Of a stretch of 64,000 bases of DNA, positions 47,695 to 57,108 are shown piece after piece. The stretch is taken from positions 1,193,001 to 1,257,000 of the forward strand of contig NZ_CP058648.1 in NCBI RefSeq assembly GCF_018141405.1, given 5' to 3'. Both the position numbers and the translations under genes were made by a program. The notes under the pieces were generated by a model. The model did not search any database. It was not told the origin of the DNA and saw only the letters and a program-made list of their open reading frames with translations. Each line of letters starts with the position of its first letter. Within the stretch, counting starts at the first letter, position 1. This stretch comes from Serpentinicella alkaliphila (GTDB lineage: Bacteria; Bacillota; Clostridia; Peptostreptococcales; Natronincolaceae).

Positions 47695-48734
47695 AAGATA
47701 AGGATATTAATATACTTGTTGTGGATGATAGACTTGAAAATATTTTAGTACTAGAAGGGGTACTAGAAGATTTAGACTGTAATATAATTAGTGCTACTTC
47801 TGGGAATGAAGCATTAGGTATGATGTTAGAATATGATTTTGCATTAGTTTTAATGGACGTTCAAATGCCAAATATGGACGGTTTTGAAACAGCAGAAATA
47901 ATGAGGTCAAGTAAAAGGACTCGTCATATCCCAATTATTTTTGTTACAGCTATATATAAAGAGCAAAGATATTTGTTTAAAGGATATGAGATAGGTGCGG
48001 TAGATTATCTATTTAAACCTATAGAAACTGTAGTTTTGAAAAGTAAAGTAAGTGTTTTCATAGAACTATTTAGACAAACAATACAACTTAGAAATCAGAC
48101 TGAACAACTTGAAAAAAAATTAATTGAAATAATGGAACTTCAGGATGCTAACGAGAAGTTACTTTCCCTTTCTAATCATGATGGGCTTACGGGAGTGGCA
48201 AACAGAAGAAGTTTTGATCAACATATAAGGTTGTGTTGGCGCGATTCTATTAGTAATAAGTATCCTATCTCAGTAATTATGATAGACATCGATTGTTTTA
48301 AAGTATTTAATGATAATTATGGACATATAAAAGGTGATGAATGTCTAATTGCTGTAGCAAATAAAATTGCATCATCAGTTAAACGCTCAAGTGATTTTGT
48401 GGCTAGGTATGGTGGAGAAGAGTTTGTTGTAATACTTTCGAATACAGATGTATATAATGCGGAAAAACTCGCAGAAAGAATAAGAAATAATATTGTCGAA
48501 CTATTTATTCCACATGAGTATTCAACAGTTATCCCTTATATTACAATTAGTCTAGGTGTAGCTACTATTATTCCGGAAAAAAATGATAGAATTGAAATGT
48601 TTCTTTCGCAGGCTGACATGGCATTGTATGAGGCTAAATTATTAGGACGTAATAGAGTAATTGTATACAAAAAGGAAAAAGAACTAAATAATGTAGAGAA
48701 TGGAACAATTAGTAAGGCTTGTAGTAGTAACTGA
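47691..48734 (+). CDS. Response regulator with GGDEF diguanylate cyclase output
   Basis: 347 residues. The receiver (1-125) has acidic residues Asp12/Asp13 in ILVVDDRLEN, phospho-Asp56 in LVLMDVQMPNMDGFE, and FVTAIYKE and KPIE at the expected places. After a short coiled coil, the GGDEF domain runs from about 165, with the active site GGEEF at 241-245 and an intact RSSD inhibitory site at 232-235, nine residues before it. It should make c-di-GMP from two GTP, with product inhibition, when the kinase phosphorylates it. It overlaps cheB by ATGA and ends the operon. Confidence 0.93.
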   Translation: MKDKDINILVVDDRLENILVLEGVLEDLDCNIISATSGNEALGMMLEYDFALVLMDVQMPNMDGFETAEIMRSSKRTRHIPIIFVTAIYKEQRYLFKGYEIGAVDYLFKPIETVVLKSKVSVFIELFRQTIQLRNQTEQLEKKLIEIMELQDANEKLLSLSNHDGLTGVANRRSFDQHIRLCWRDSISNKYPISVIMIDIDCFKVFNDNYGHIKGDECLIAVANKIASSVKRSSDFVARYGGEEFVVILSNTDVYNAEKLAERIRNNIVELFIPHEYSTVIPYITISLGVATIIPEKNDRIEMFLSQADMALYEAKLLGRNRVIVYKKEKELNNVENGTISKACSSN

Positions 48735-48771
48735 AAGCAGGACAATTGAAAAATAAATATTTAAATGTATT

Positions 48772-48817
48772 AAAAATAAGGAATATTGTTTGCTATACAT
48801 CAATATCCCTTATTTTT
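48772..48817. terminator. Bidirectional terminator between the signalling operon and hisC
   Basis: Arms 48772-48788 and 48801-48817 pair over 17 bp with one mismatch; the outer ends are A5 and T5, so it can work for both convergent units. Confidence 0.8.
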
Positions 48818-48834
48818 ATTATTATATTTTAGTA

Positions 48835-49911
48835 CTATAAAATTTCTTTTAACGAACTAATAAAGAGTTCATTTTCTTCCATAGTACCGATGGAAACTCT
48901 AATATATGTTTTAAACATAGGTCGAATAATAATTCCCTTTTTCTGTAATTCTGTGAATACTTCTTTGCATTCCTTGCCAGAATCTAAAAATATATGATTT
49001 GCTTCTGATGGAGCATACCAAATGCCCATTTGATCAAAACAGTTATATAAGTACTCTTTACCCTCTTTGTTTACTTCATAGCTTTTCTTAACAAAGTCGT
49101 CATCTTCTAAGGCAGCTATTGCTGCCGCCTGTGCAACCGCATTAACATTGAAAGGAGGTCTGATTTTATCTATATTATTAAGAATCTCTTCTGAAGCTAT
49201 TGTATAACCAACTCTTAAAGCTGCCAATCCATAAATTTTAGAGAAAGTTCTCAAGATTAAAATATTCGGATACTTATCAAGTAATGAAATACTATCATGA
49301 GGATATTCTTCGTTTGTAACATACTCATTATAGGCTTCGTCATATACTACTACAATATGCTTAGGTACACTCGCTAAAAAATCTAAAAGAACTTTTTCTG
49401 AGAACATTGTTCCAGTAGGGTTATTAGGATTACATAGCCAAATTAACTTAGTTTTTTCCGTAATAGAATTTTTCATGCCCTCTAAATCATATGCAAAGTT
49501 TTTCAAAGGAACGATAACCGGATTTCCACCCATCATCTTGGTTGTAGTTAGGTAGCGGGGGAAAGTAACATCCGCCAATATTACTTCATCTCCAGGGTTA
49601 ATAAAGGTTTTAGATATTTGATCTACCATCTCGTCAGAGCCACTGCTAGGTTGAACTTGACTAGGTTTTACTCCTAGTTTTTTAGCTAGAGCAACCTTTA
49701 AATCTGTTGCATTTCCATCTGGATATAGATTTAGATGATCGAATACTTTTAATATAGCGGCATTAACCTTAGGAGAACATCCTAATGGATTTTCATTAGA
49801 GGCCATTTTATATACTTGAGTAAGACCTAGTTCTCGTTTAACATCTTCTATAGGTTTGCCAGGGGAGTATGGTGTTAGATCCTTTAGTTCAGGGCGAAAT
49901 TCAATAGACAT
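48835..49911 (-). CDS. hisC: Histidinol-phosphate aminotransferase
   Basis: 358 residues, minus strand, with aaggagg before the ATG. It is a PLP class I/II aminotransferase with SSGSDEMVDQI, LCNPNNPTGT, VYDEAYNEYV (Asp191, Tyr194) and the PLP lysine Lys225 in RTFSKIYGLAALRVGY. It converts imidazole-acetol phosphate to histidinol phosphate; some clostridial members act on aromatic keto acids instead. It stands alone, without other his genes nearby, so aromatic-amino-acid or other transamination is a real alternative. Confidence 0.88.
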   Translation of the reverse strand: MSIEFRPELKDLTPYSPGKPIEDVKRELGLTQVYKMASNENPLGCSPKVNAAILKVFDHLNLYPDGNATDLKVALAKKLGVKPSQVQPSSGSDEMVDQISKTFINPGDEVILADVTFPRYLTTTKMMGGNPVIVPLKNFAYDLEGMKNSITEKTKLIWLCNPNNPTGTMFSEKVLLDFLASVPKHIVVVYDEAYNEYVTNEEYPHDSISLLDKYPNILILRTFSKIYGLAALRVGYTIASEEILNNIDKIRPPFNVNAVAQAAAIAALEDDDFVKKSYEVNKEGKEYLYNCFDQMGIWYAPSEANHIFLDSGKECKEVFTELQKKGIIIRPMFKTYIRVSIGTMEENELFISSLKEIL

Positions 49912-50197
49912 TATATTGCCTCCTTAATAATCAATAATTTTAGTAAAAGTATATCATAATATTTCGAAATATTCTAAATAATTTATTTAATAAATGGATA
50001 AAATAGGAATAACCGTTGTATTTATTGCCATACCCTATTAAAATATGAGAGAGGAAGGTGAAAAATAACTAAGAAAGTGTACAAAAATGTTTCAAATTTA
50101 TTCCAGTGATTTTTAATAATTAAAAAGGAATTAATAAAAATGTATCGAATAACTATATTAAGTCTAATAAATATGACATTAGTTAGGGGGAGATTGT

Positions 50198-52267
50198 GTG
50201 AAAATCTATGAAGCTGGTCGTATAAGAAATATCGCATTATTAGGGCATGGTGGATGTGGCAAAACGACATTAACAGAGGCAGCTATCTATTCGGCAAAAT
50301 TGACGAATAGAATGGGTAGAGTAGAGGACGGCAATACAGTATCTGACTTTGACAAAGAAGAAATCGCAAGACAAATTTCAATAAATACTTCTGTAATTCC
50401 AATTGAATGGCAGAATTATAAAATTAATTTATTAGACACCCCAGGTTATTTCGATTTTATAGGCGAAGTTCAAAGTGCTGTGAAGGTAGCAGGTGGAATA
50501 CTAATTTTAGTAGATGCCACTAGTGGAATAGAGGTTGGTACCGAGAAGGCTTGGGACTATGCTATGGATAAGAAAAAACCTACCTTTATTCTAATTAATA
50601 AAATGGATAGAGAAAATGCAAACTTTGATAAGGTTTTAAATGATCTTAGAGAAAAATTTGGTAAGAAAATAGCACCTTTCCAATTTCCAATAGGTGAAAA
50701 AGAAACCTTCGAAGGTAATGTAAACGTTGTTAAAATGGTAGCTAGAAAATACGATGGTAAAACATGTACAGAGTATCCTATACCTACAGAGATTACAGAT
50801 CAGGTTGAAGCAATGAGAGAAATTTTACTTGAATCTGTTGCTGAAAGTGATGAGGCCCTATTAGAAAAGTATTTTGCAGGTGAAACCTTTACAGATGAAG
50901 AGATACAAGATGGATTAAGAAAAGGAGTACTGAATGGAGATATTGTACCGGTAATTTGTGGAGCAACTGCTAAGAACGTTGGCATACATACGCTTCTTGA
51001 TATGATATGTGATTATTCTCCATCTCCGGCAGATATGCCACCTAAAGAGGGAGAAAATCCTGAAACAGGAAAAACAGTTGAAAGAAGTTTAGAACCTAAT
51101 GAGCCATTTTCAGCACAAGTATTTAAGACAATCGTTGACCCATATATCGGAAAGATATCTATATTTAAAGTAATTTCAGGTAAATTAACATCCGATGCGG
51201 AGGTACTTAATGCAAATAAGGGTGAAAGAGAAAAAATCTCAGCTCTATTTCTTCTAAGAGGAAAAACACAAATAGAAGTAAATGAGGTGAAGGCAGGAGA
51301 CATCGCTGCAGTTTCAAAGCTTCAGCATACAAATACAGGAGATACATTATGTGCTGTAAATGCGCCTATAGTGTTTAGTAAAATAGAATTTGATTCACCA
51401 CAGCTATTTTTAGCAGTCGAGCCTAAGGCAAGAGGGGATGAGGAGAAAATTAGCTCAGGACTTCATAGACTAGCTGAAGAAGATCCATCCTTTACTTTTG
51501 AACGAAATGTTGAGACTCGCCAAACTTTAATTAAAGGACAAGGTGAGCTTCATATTAAAGTTATTACAAGTAAGCTTAAAAATAAATTCGGTGTGGATGT
51601 ACAACTAAGTGACCCTAAGGTTCCTTATAGGGAGACTATTAAGGGAAGATCTGATGTACAAGGTAAACACAAAAAGCAATCCGGTGGTCACGGACAATAT
51701 GGAGATGTTAAAATAAGATTTGAACCTGCATCCTGTGACTTTGAGTTTGCAGAAGAGATATTTGGTGGATCTGTGCCTAAGGCATACATTCCTGCAGTAG
51801 AGAAAGGTTTAAGAGAGTGTATGGAAAAAGGGGTGTTAGCTGGATTCCCTGTAACTAATATTAAGGCAATATTATATGATGGATCTTATCATGATGTAGA
51901 TTCATCTGAAATGGCATTTAAGATTGCTGCCTCCCTAGCTTTTAAAAAGGGAGTTGAGATGGCAAAACCAGTACTACTTGAACCTATCGTTAAAGTGGAA
52001 GTTATAGTTCCAGAAGAGTACATGGGTGATATAATGGGAGATTTAAACAAAAGAAGAGGAAGAATTCTAGGTATGGAACCTATGTTAAAAGGACAGCAAT
52101 TAGTAATTGCTGAAGTTCCACAATCTGAAATGTTTAAATATGCTATTGATCTACGTTCGATGACTCAAGCCAAAGGAACTTTTAAGATGGATTTCAGTAG
52201 ATATGATGAAGTTCCATCTATGATTAGTGAAAAAGTAGTGGAAGCTGCGAAAGCAGTTAAAGAATAA
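50198..52267 (+). CDS. EF-G-like translational GTPase (EF-G paralogue)
   Basis: 689 residues from GTG 50198 behind aggggga. The domain order is that of EF-G: G domain, beta barrel II, and C-terminal domains III-V (ETIKGRSDVQGKHKKQSGGH, GQYGDVKIRFEP). The P-loop is GHGGCGKTT at 16-24, not the AHIDAGKTT of true EF-G, and DTPGYFDF replaces DTPGHVDF, so the catalytic His is Tyr84. NKMDREN is intact. It is the EF-G-like paralogue found in many Firmicutes, not the primary translocase beside rpsG. Its role, perhaps under stress or in ribosome recycling, is unknown. A strong terminator follows. Confidence 0.88.
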   Translation: MKIYEAGRIRNIALLGHGGCGKTTLTEAAIYSAKLTNRMGRVEDGNTVSDFDKEEIARQISINTSVIPIEWQNYKINLLDTPGYFDFIGEVQSAVKVAGGILILVDATSGIEVGTEKAWDYAMDKKKPTFILINKMDRENANFDKVLNDLREKFGKKIAPFQFPIGEKETFEGNVNVVKMVARKYDGKTCTEYPIPTEITDQVEAMREILLESVAESDEALLEKYFAGETFTDEEIQDGLRKGVLNGDIVPVICGATAKNVGIHTLLDMICDYSPSPADMPPKEGENPETGKTVERSLEPNEPFSAQVFKTIVDPYIGKISIFKVISGKLTSDAEVLNANKGEREKISALFLLRGKTQIEVNEVKAGDIAAVSKLQHTNTGDTLCAVNAPIVFSKIEFDSPQLFLAVEPKARGDEEKISSGLHRLAEEDPSFTFERNVETRQTLIKGQGELHIKVITSKLKNKFGVDVQLSDPKVPYRETIKGRSDVQGKHKKQSGGHGQYGDVKIRFEPASCDFEFAEEIFGGSVPKAYIPAVEKGLRECMEKGVLAGFPVTNIKAILYDGSYHDVDSSEMAFKIAASLAFKKGVEMAKPVLLEPIVKVEVIVPEEYMGDIMGDLNKRRGRILGMEPMLKGQQLVIAEVPQSEMFKYAIDLRSMTQAKGTFKMDFSRYDEVPSMISEKVVEAAKAVKE

Positions 52268-52274
52268 TTTAAAA

Positions 52275-52311
52275 AGCATGTGCCTTTAGATGGCGCATGC
52301 TCATTTTTTTG
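52275..52311 (+). terminator. Rho-independent terminator after the EF-G-like gene
   Basis: A 9-bp stem (gcatgtgcc / ggcgcatgc, one G-T pair), 7-nt loop, then TCATTTTTTT. Confidence 0.88.
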
Positions 52312-52495
52312 TTAATCCAAATATCAGATGTGAGCCGTAGGGTCTATAACTGATATTTTTTATTATTTCACGTAATAGCACTTTGGTTTTTTCAAATTTT
52401 ACTTATAAAAAAACTAAAAAAATAAATAATCCAGGTAAATAGGAAAACTATTGTTTAGGAAGACTTAATTTGTGGAATTATCTATAAAAAGGATA

Positions 52496-52524
52496 TTGAA
52501 AAAATTTAGAAATTATTTTATAAT
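52496..52524 (+). promoter_or_regulatory. Sigma-A promoter of the ctsR operon
   Basis: TTGAAA, exactly 17 nt, TATAAT; the start is predicted at about 52531, inside the CtsR box. Confidence 0.8.
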
Positions 52525-52527
52525 TAA

Positions 52528-52544
52528 AGTCAAAGAAAGTCAGA
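52528..52544 (+). promoter_or_regulatory. CtsR operator
   Basis: AGTCAAA-GAA-AGTCAGA matches the CtsR heptad direct repeat RGTCAAA-NAN-RGTCAAA with one mismatch. It covers the predicted transcription start, so CtsR should block its own operon. Confidence 0.85.
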
Positions 52545-52561
52545 ATAAAGTGGGTGGATTT

Positions 52562-53020
52562 ATGGCGAAAATTAGCGACATAATAGAGCAATTTATAAAG
52601 GAACTACTTAAGGAAAGTGATGAAAACATAATAGAAATTCAAAGAAATGAACTAGCTAAATTTTTTGACTGTGCACCATCTCAAATTAATTATGTGCTTA
52701 CGACACGGTTTACTCTAGGGCAGGGCTATATAATTGAGAGTAGAAGAGGTGGTGGCGGACATGTTCAAATTAAACAATTAGTTTTTGAAGAAAAACCAAA
52801 GCTACTTAATATTATAAATGAACAAATAGGAGCTGAAATCTCAAAAGTCCAAGGGGAGAGACTTATAAGGTCCCTTTATGAAAAGGGGATAATAACTTTA
52901 AGAGAGTTTAAAATTATTTCAGCTGCTATGGATGATAATGCGATAATATCTCCATTAAATATAAAGGACCGTATAAGGGCGAGAATTTTAAAGAATGTAT
53001 TAATAGTTATACTACAGTAG
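52562..53020 (+). CDS. ctsR: Class III stress-gene repressor CtsR
   Basis: 152 residues from ATG 52562 behind gggtgga; the longer upstream frame would run through the promoter. MAKISDIIEQFIKELLKESD leads into the winged helix (RNELAKFFDCAPSQINYVLT) with the glycine-rich heat-sensing wing RRGGGGHVQI. CtsR represses clp genes and is released on heating and through McsB/ClpC. It heads the standard ctsR-mcsA-mcsB-clpC operon, with a CtsR box immediately upstream. Confidence 0.96.
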   Translation: MAKISDIIEQFIKELLKESDENIIEIQRNELAKFFDCAPSQINYVLTTRFTLGQGYIIESRRGGGGHVQIKQLVFEEKPKLLNIINEQIGAEISKVQGERLIRSLYEKGIITLREFKIISAAMDDNAIISPLNIKDRIRARILKNVLIVILQ

Positions 53021-53031
53021 GAGGAATAAAT

Positions 53032-53541
53032 ATGATATGTCAGGACTGTAATCAAAGGGCTGCAACAGTACATTTTACAAAGATAGTTCAAGGTGTAAAG
53101 AATGAAACACATTTATGTGATGAGTGTGCTAGATTAAGGCAAAACAAAAGCTTTGATGATGTGTTTTCAATTCATAATTTTCTTGCTGGGTTACTAGATG
53201 TAAGTGGGGATAGTGTACGTAAACAGGAATATCCAAACAATTTTATATGTAGTAAATGTGGCACAACCTATGATTATTTTAAAAAAGTTGGTAGATTAGG
53301 ATGTAACAATTGTTATATAGAGTTTAAAGAAAAAATGAATCCCTTAGTTAGAAAAATTCATGGAAATACATTGCATACAGGGAAAGTTCCTAAAAGAACA
53401 GGTGGAATTATTAAAAAAAGAAGAGAATTACAACAATTAAAACTACAGCTTAATGATGCAATAAACAAGCAAGAGTTTGAAAAGGCCGCAGAGCTTAGAG
53501 ATAAAATAAACGAACTTAATAGACAGATTTTGGATATGTAG
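53032..53541 (+). CDS. mcsA: McsA, activator of the protein arginine kinase
   Basis: 169 residues. It has two zinc-binding CxxC pairs at the N-terminus (MICQDCNQRAATVHFT, HLCDECARL) and two more (FICSKCGTTYDYFKKVGRLG, then CNNC), and a C-terminal UVR motif (LNDAINKQEFEKAAELRDKI). McsA binds and stimulates McsB. The gene begins 11 bases after ctsR and ends 11 bases before mcsB. Confidence 0.95.
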   Translation: MICQDCNQRAATVHFTKIVQGVKNETHLCDECARLRQNKSFDDVFSIHNFLAGLLDVSGDSVRKQEYPNNFICSKCGTTYDYFKKVGRLGCNNCYIEFKEKMNPLVRKIHGNTLHTGKVPKRTGGIIKKRRELQQLKLQLNDAINKQEFEKAAELRDKINELNRQILDM

Positions 53542-53552
53542 GGGGTATAGGT

Positions 53553-54578
53553 ATGGCAAAGTGGTTAAAGGAAATAGGGCCTCATGCAGATATAGTAGTA
53601 AGTACAAGAGTTAGACTTGCAAGAAATATAGAAGGATTTCCTTTTCCTCATATATTGAATGAAGAAAAGGCAGAAGAATTAAAAAAAATAGTAATGGAAA
53701 GTGTAATCAGTGGTAACTCCACTTTACAAAACCACTTTAATATAATTTCTATGAAGGATATTAGTCAAATAGAGAGATTAAATTATTTAGAAAAGTATTT
53801 AGTTAGCCCAGATCTAATTCGTCATTCAAACATTGGCAGCGCCTTAATAAATAAGGAAGAGACTATTAGTATTTTAATAAATGAAGAGGACCATATAAGA
53901 GTACAATGCCTCTTGCCTGGATTGCAATTAGAAAAGGCCTGGGACCTAGCACAAAACATAGATGATCTAATCGAAGAAAAAATAAATTACTCATATGAAG
54001 AGGAACTAGGGTATTTGACAGCATGTCCTACTAATTTAGGTACAGGTGTAAGGGTTTCGGTTATGCTTCATCTCCCAGCTTTGAGCTTAACTGGACATAT
54101 AAATGGGGTTTTAAAGGCATCTGGACAAATTGGTTTAGCCGTAAGGGGTATATATGGTGAAGGCACTGATTTTTTAGGACACTTATATCAAATTTCAAAC
54201 CAGGTTACATTAGGGATAACTGAGCAAGAAATTATTTCGAATATTTCTGATGTTACAATGCAGATTATACAAAATGAGCGATCAGCTAGAGATAAGCTAC
54301 TACATCATAGAAAAATTGAATTAGAGGATAAGGTTTTTAGGTCTTATGGTATTTTAAAAAATGCTAGAGTAATGTCTAGAAGTGAAGCTATGCAACTAAT
54401 ATCTGATATTAAACTTGGAATTAACCTAGGTTTAATTGAAAATAATAACATGGAAATATTGAATGAGTTAACTGCTTTAATTCAACCGGGATGTTTGCAA
54501 AAATATTATGCTATGGAACTAAGCGAAAGTGATAGAGATATAAAAAGAGCGCAATTGATAAGAGAAATGTTAGGATAG
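53553..54578 (+). CDS. mcsB: Protein arginine kinase McsB
   Basis: 341 residues of the phosphagen-kinase fold. STRVRLARNIEGFPFPHIL at the N-terminus and the ATP-binding SILINEEDHIRVQCLLPGLQ, YLTACPTNLGTGVRVSVMLH are the family marks. The C-terminus has DIKLGINLGLI. McsB phosphorylates arginines on proteins, including CtsR, to mark them for ClpC-ClpP. It is the third gene of the operon and is followed 12 bases later by clpC. Confidence 0.95.
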   Translation: MAKWLKEIGPHADIVVSTRVRLARNIEGFPFPHILNEEKAEELKKIVMESVISGNSTLQNHFNIISMKDISQIERLNYLEKYLVSPDLIRHSNIGSALINKEETISILINEEDHIRVQCLLPGLQLEKAWDLAQNIDDLIEEKINYSYEEELGYLTACPTNLGTGVRVSVMLHLPALSLTGHINGVLKASGQIGLAVRGIYGEGTDFLGHLYQISNQVTLGITEQEIISNISDVTMQIIQNERSARDKLLHHRKIELEDKVFRSYGILKNARVMSRSEAMQLISDIKLGINLGLIENNNMEILNELTALIQPGCLQKYYAMELSESDRDIKRAQLIREMLG

Positions 54579-54590
54579 GGAGGAAAAAAG

Positions 54591-57020
54591 ATGGAAGGCA
54601 GATTTACTGAGAGAGCAAACAAGGCCATATTATTATCTCAAGAAATAGCCCAACATTATGGGCAAAATTATGTAGGGACAGAACACCTTTTACTTGGACT
54701 CTTACATGAAAGTGGCGGAATTGCAGTAAAGGTAATTATAAATCTTGGATTTGATCCTAAAGTAGTAAAAGATAAAATTGTTAAGCTATTAAGTCCTTCA
54801 GATAAAAAAGAGAATTTATTAGGTTTTACACCAAGAATGAAAAAGGTATTTGAGTTGAGTTTTACTGAAGCTAGAAGCATGGGTCATAATTACGTAGGCA
54901 CTGAGCATCTATTACTAGGATTAATACGAGAGGGAGAGGGTCTAGGGGCCAAAGTTTTAATGGAGCTTGGTGTTAGTCTGGAAAAAATAAGAGAGCAGAT
55001 TTTAAAGCAGCTAAATGATGGAAAAAGTCAGGTTGGAAAGGTGAAGGAGCCAGTGAAAAGAAAAGAAACTCCAAACTTAAACAAATATGGAAGAGACCTA
55101 AACCAATTAGCAACTGAAGGTAAGATTGATCCAGTTATAGGTAGAGAATCGGAAATTCAAAGAGTAATACAGGTACTGAGCAGAAGAACTAAGAATAACC
55201 CTTGCTTAATAGGTGAGCCAGGGGTTGGTAAAACAGCAGTTGCAGAGGGTTTAGCTCAAAAAATAGTTGAAGGGAATGTACCTGAAACTTTAAAGGACAA
55301 AAGGATAGTTTCTCTTGATGTTGGGTCATTAATTGCAGGTTCAAAATATAGAGGTGAGTTTGAAGAAAGACTTAAAAAAATTATGGAGGAATTAAGGCAA
55401 GCAGGAGACGTAATCCTATTTATTGATGAGATGCATACAATAGTAGGGGCTGGAGCAGGAGAAGGGGCGGTAGATGCAGCAAATATATTAAAGCCTGCAT
55501 TAGCTAGAGGAGAACTACAGACAATAGGAGCTACAACTCTAGATGAGTTTAAAAAACATATTGAAAAGGACGCTGCTTTAGAAAGAAGATTTCAACCAAT
55601 TATAATTGATGAGCCAAATATTGAGGATACCATTAAAATTTTAATGGGACTAAGAGATAAATATGAAGCCCATCATAGAGTTAAAATTACAGATGAGGCT
55701 ATTAAGGCTGCGGCTGAATTATCTCATAGATATATTATGGATAGGCAGTTACCAGATAAGGCCATTGACTTAATAGATGAAGCAGCCTCTAAAGTAAGGC
55801 TATCTATATTTACGCTTCCGCCAGATGTTAAGGATTTAGAGGAAAAATTAGAAAAATTGTCTAAGGAAAAAGAGGAAGCCATAAGTTTACAGGATTTTGA
55901 ACGAGCAGCAAAAATAAGAGATGAAGAAAAGGTTACAAAAGATAGATTAGAAGAACGTCATAGTAATTGGAATAATAAAAATCAGTCAACGGAAACATTA
56001 GTCACAGATGAAGAAATAGCCCAGATTGTTGGAAGTTGGACTGGTATACCTGTAACTAAGCTGAAAGAGGAAGAGTCAGAAAGACTACTAAATATGGAAG
56101 AAATACTGCATAAGAGGGTTATCGGTCAGGATGAAGCAATTAAATCCGTTTCTAAGGCTATGAGAAGGGCTAGGGTTGGCTTAAAAGATCCAAAGAGACC
56201 TATAGGTTCATTTATATTCCTAGGTCCAACGGGTGTAGGTAAAACTGAGCTATCTAGAGCTTTAGCAGAAGTAATGTTTGGCGATGAAAATGCTATGATC
56301 AGAGTGGATATGTCTGAATATATGGAAAAACACACTGTATCTAAATTAATAGGTTCACCACCTGGATACGTGGGATATGATGAAGGTGGTCAATTGACTG
56401 AGAAGATTAGAAGAAGACCTTATTCAGTAATCCTGTTTGATGAGATAGAAAAGGCCCATCCAGATGTGTTTAATATGTTGCTTCAAATATTAGATGATGG
56501 TAGGTTAACGGATGCTAAAGGTAGAACTGTAAACTTTAAAAACACAGTTATTGTAATGACATCCAATGTTGGAGCCCATACAATTAAGAAACAAAGAACA
56601 CTAGGCTTTTCTTCTAATGATGAATCCTTAGCAAAAAGTGAGTATGAAAAAATGAAAGATAATGTAATGGACGAATTAAAGAGAACCTTTAGACCAGAGT
56701 TTTTGAATCGTATTGATGATATTATTGTATTCCACTCCCTTGAAAAAGAATATATAATAAAAATTGTTGATCTAATGGTAGATGAACTCAAGGATCGATT
56801 AAAGCAACTAAATATAAATATAGAAGTAACAGAAGGGGCTAAAAATCATATCGGTGAAAAGGGATTTGATATTCAATTTGGAGCAAGGCCACTGAAAAGA
56901 GCTATTCAAAAGCTCATCGAAGATCCTTTGTCAGAAGAACTATTAAAAGGTCATATAAATCAGGGTGACGATGTAGTAATAGATATTGAGGGAGAGCAAT
57001 TAATTATAAAGCGAAAATAG
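54591..57020 (+). CDS. clpC: ATP-dependent Clp protease ATPase ClpC
   Basis: 809 residues. The N domain has two Clp_N repeats ([20 protein letters not shown] and [20 protein letters not shown]). AAA1 has Walker [10 protein letters not shown] (208-216) and Walker [15 protein letters not shown]; the middle region has a UVR motif ([17 protein letters not shown]); AAA2 has GPTGVGKTE (545-553) and [20 protein letters not shown]. ClpC unfolds substrates, including arginine-phosphorylated ones, for ClpP. clpP is not in the window. A terminator overlaps its stop codon, so radA can be expressed independently. Confidence 0.97.
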   Translation: MEGRFTERANKAILLSQEIAQHYGQNYVGTEHLLLGLLHESGGIAVKVIINLGFDPKVVKDKIVKLLSPSDKKENLLGFTPRMKKVFELSFTEARSMGHNYVGTEHLLLGLIREGEGLGAKVLMELGVSLEKIREQILKQLNDGKSQVGKVKEPVKRKETPNLNKYGRDLNQLATEGKIDPVIGRESEIQRVIQVLSRRTKNNPCLIGEPGVGKTAVAEGLAQKIVEGNVPETLKDKRIVSLDVGSLIAGSKYRGEFEERLKKIMEELRQAGDVILFIDEMHTIVGAGAGEGAVDAANILKPALARGELQTIGATTLDEFKKHIEKDAALERRFQPIIIDEPNIEDTIKILMGLRDKYEAHHRVKITDEAIKAAAELSHRYIMDRQLPDKAIDLIDEAASKVRLSIFTLPPDVKDLEEKLEKLSKEKEEAISLQDFERAAKIRDEEKVTKDRLEERHSNWNNKNQSTETLVTDEEIAQIVGSWTGIPVTKLKEEESERLLNMEEILHKRVIGQDEAIKSVSKAMRRARVGLKDPKRPIGSFIFLGPTGVGKTELSRALAEVMFGDENAMIRVDMSEYMEKHTVSKLIGSPPGYVGYDEGGQLTEKIRRRPYSVILFDEIEKAHPDVFNMLLQILDDGRLTDAKGRTVNFKNTVIVMTSNVGAHTIKKQRTLGFSSNDESLAKSEYEKMKDNVMDELKRTFRPEFLNRIDDIIVFHSLEKEYIIKIVDLMVDELKDRLKQLNINIEVTEGAKNHIGEKGFDIQFGARPLKRAIQKLIEDPLSEELLKGHINQGDDVVIDIEGEQLIIKRK

Positions 57021-57044
57021 AGGAATGTTCCTCTATTTTTTTTT
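57014..57044 (+). terminator. Terminator overlapping the clpC stop codon
   Basis: An 11-bp stem (aaaatagagga-type arm with tcctctatttt) and 4-nt loop, then a run of T. The TAG stop of clpC lies in the 5' arm. Confidence 0.85.
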
Positions 57045-57108
57045 GATATAATATATTATGATATAATATTTAAATATTGTATACATAGAGAAAAAGTGGT
57101 GAAATTGT

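Noticed and set aside
50022-50270. Minus-strand frame upstream of the EF-G-like gene
   Set aside because: Overlaps the start of the EF-G-like gene and lacks a ribosome site.
52318-52358. Hairpin aaatatcag / ctgatattt with a 22-nt loop and T tract before ctsR
   Set aside because: It could be a second terminator after the EF-G-like gene, but the stem is short and A/T-rich; not strong enough to call beside the one at 52275.
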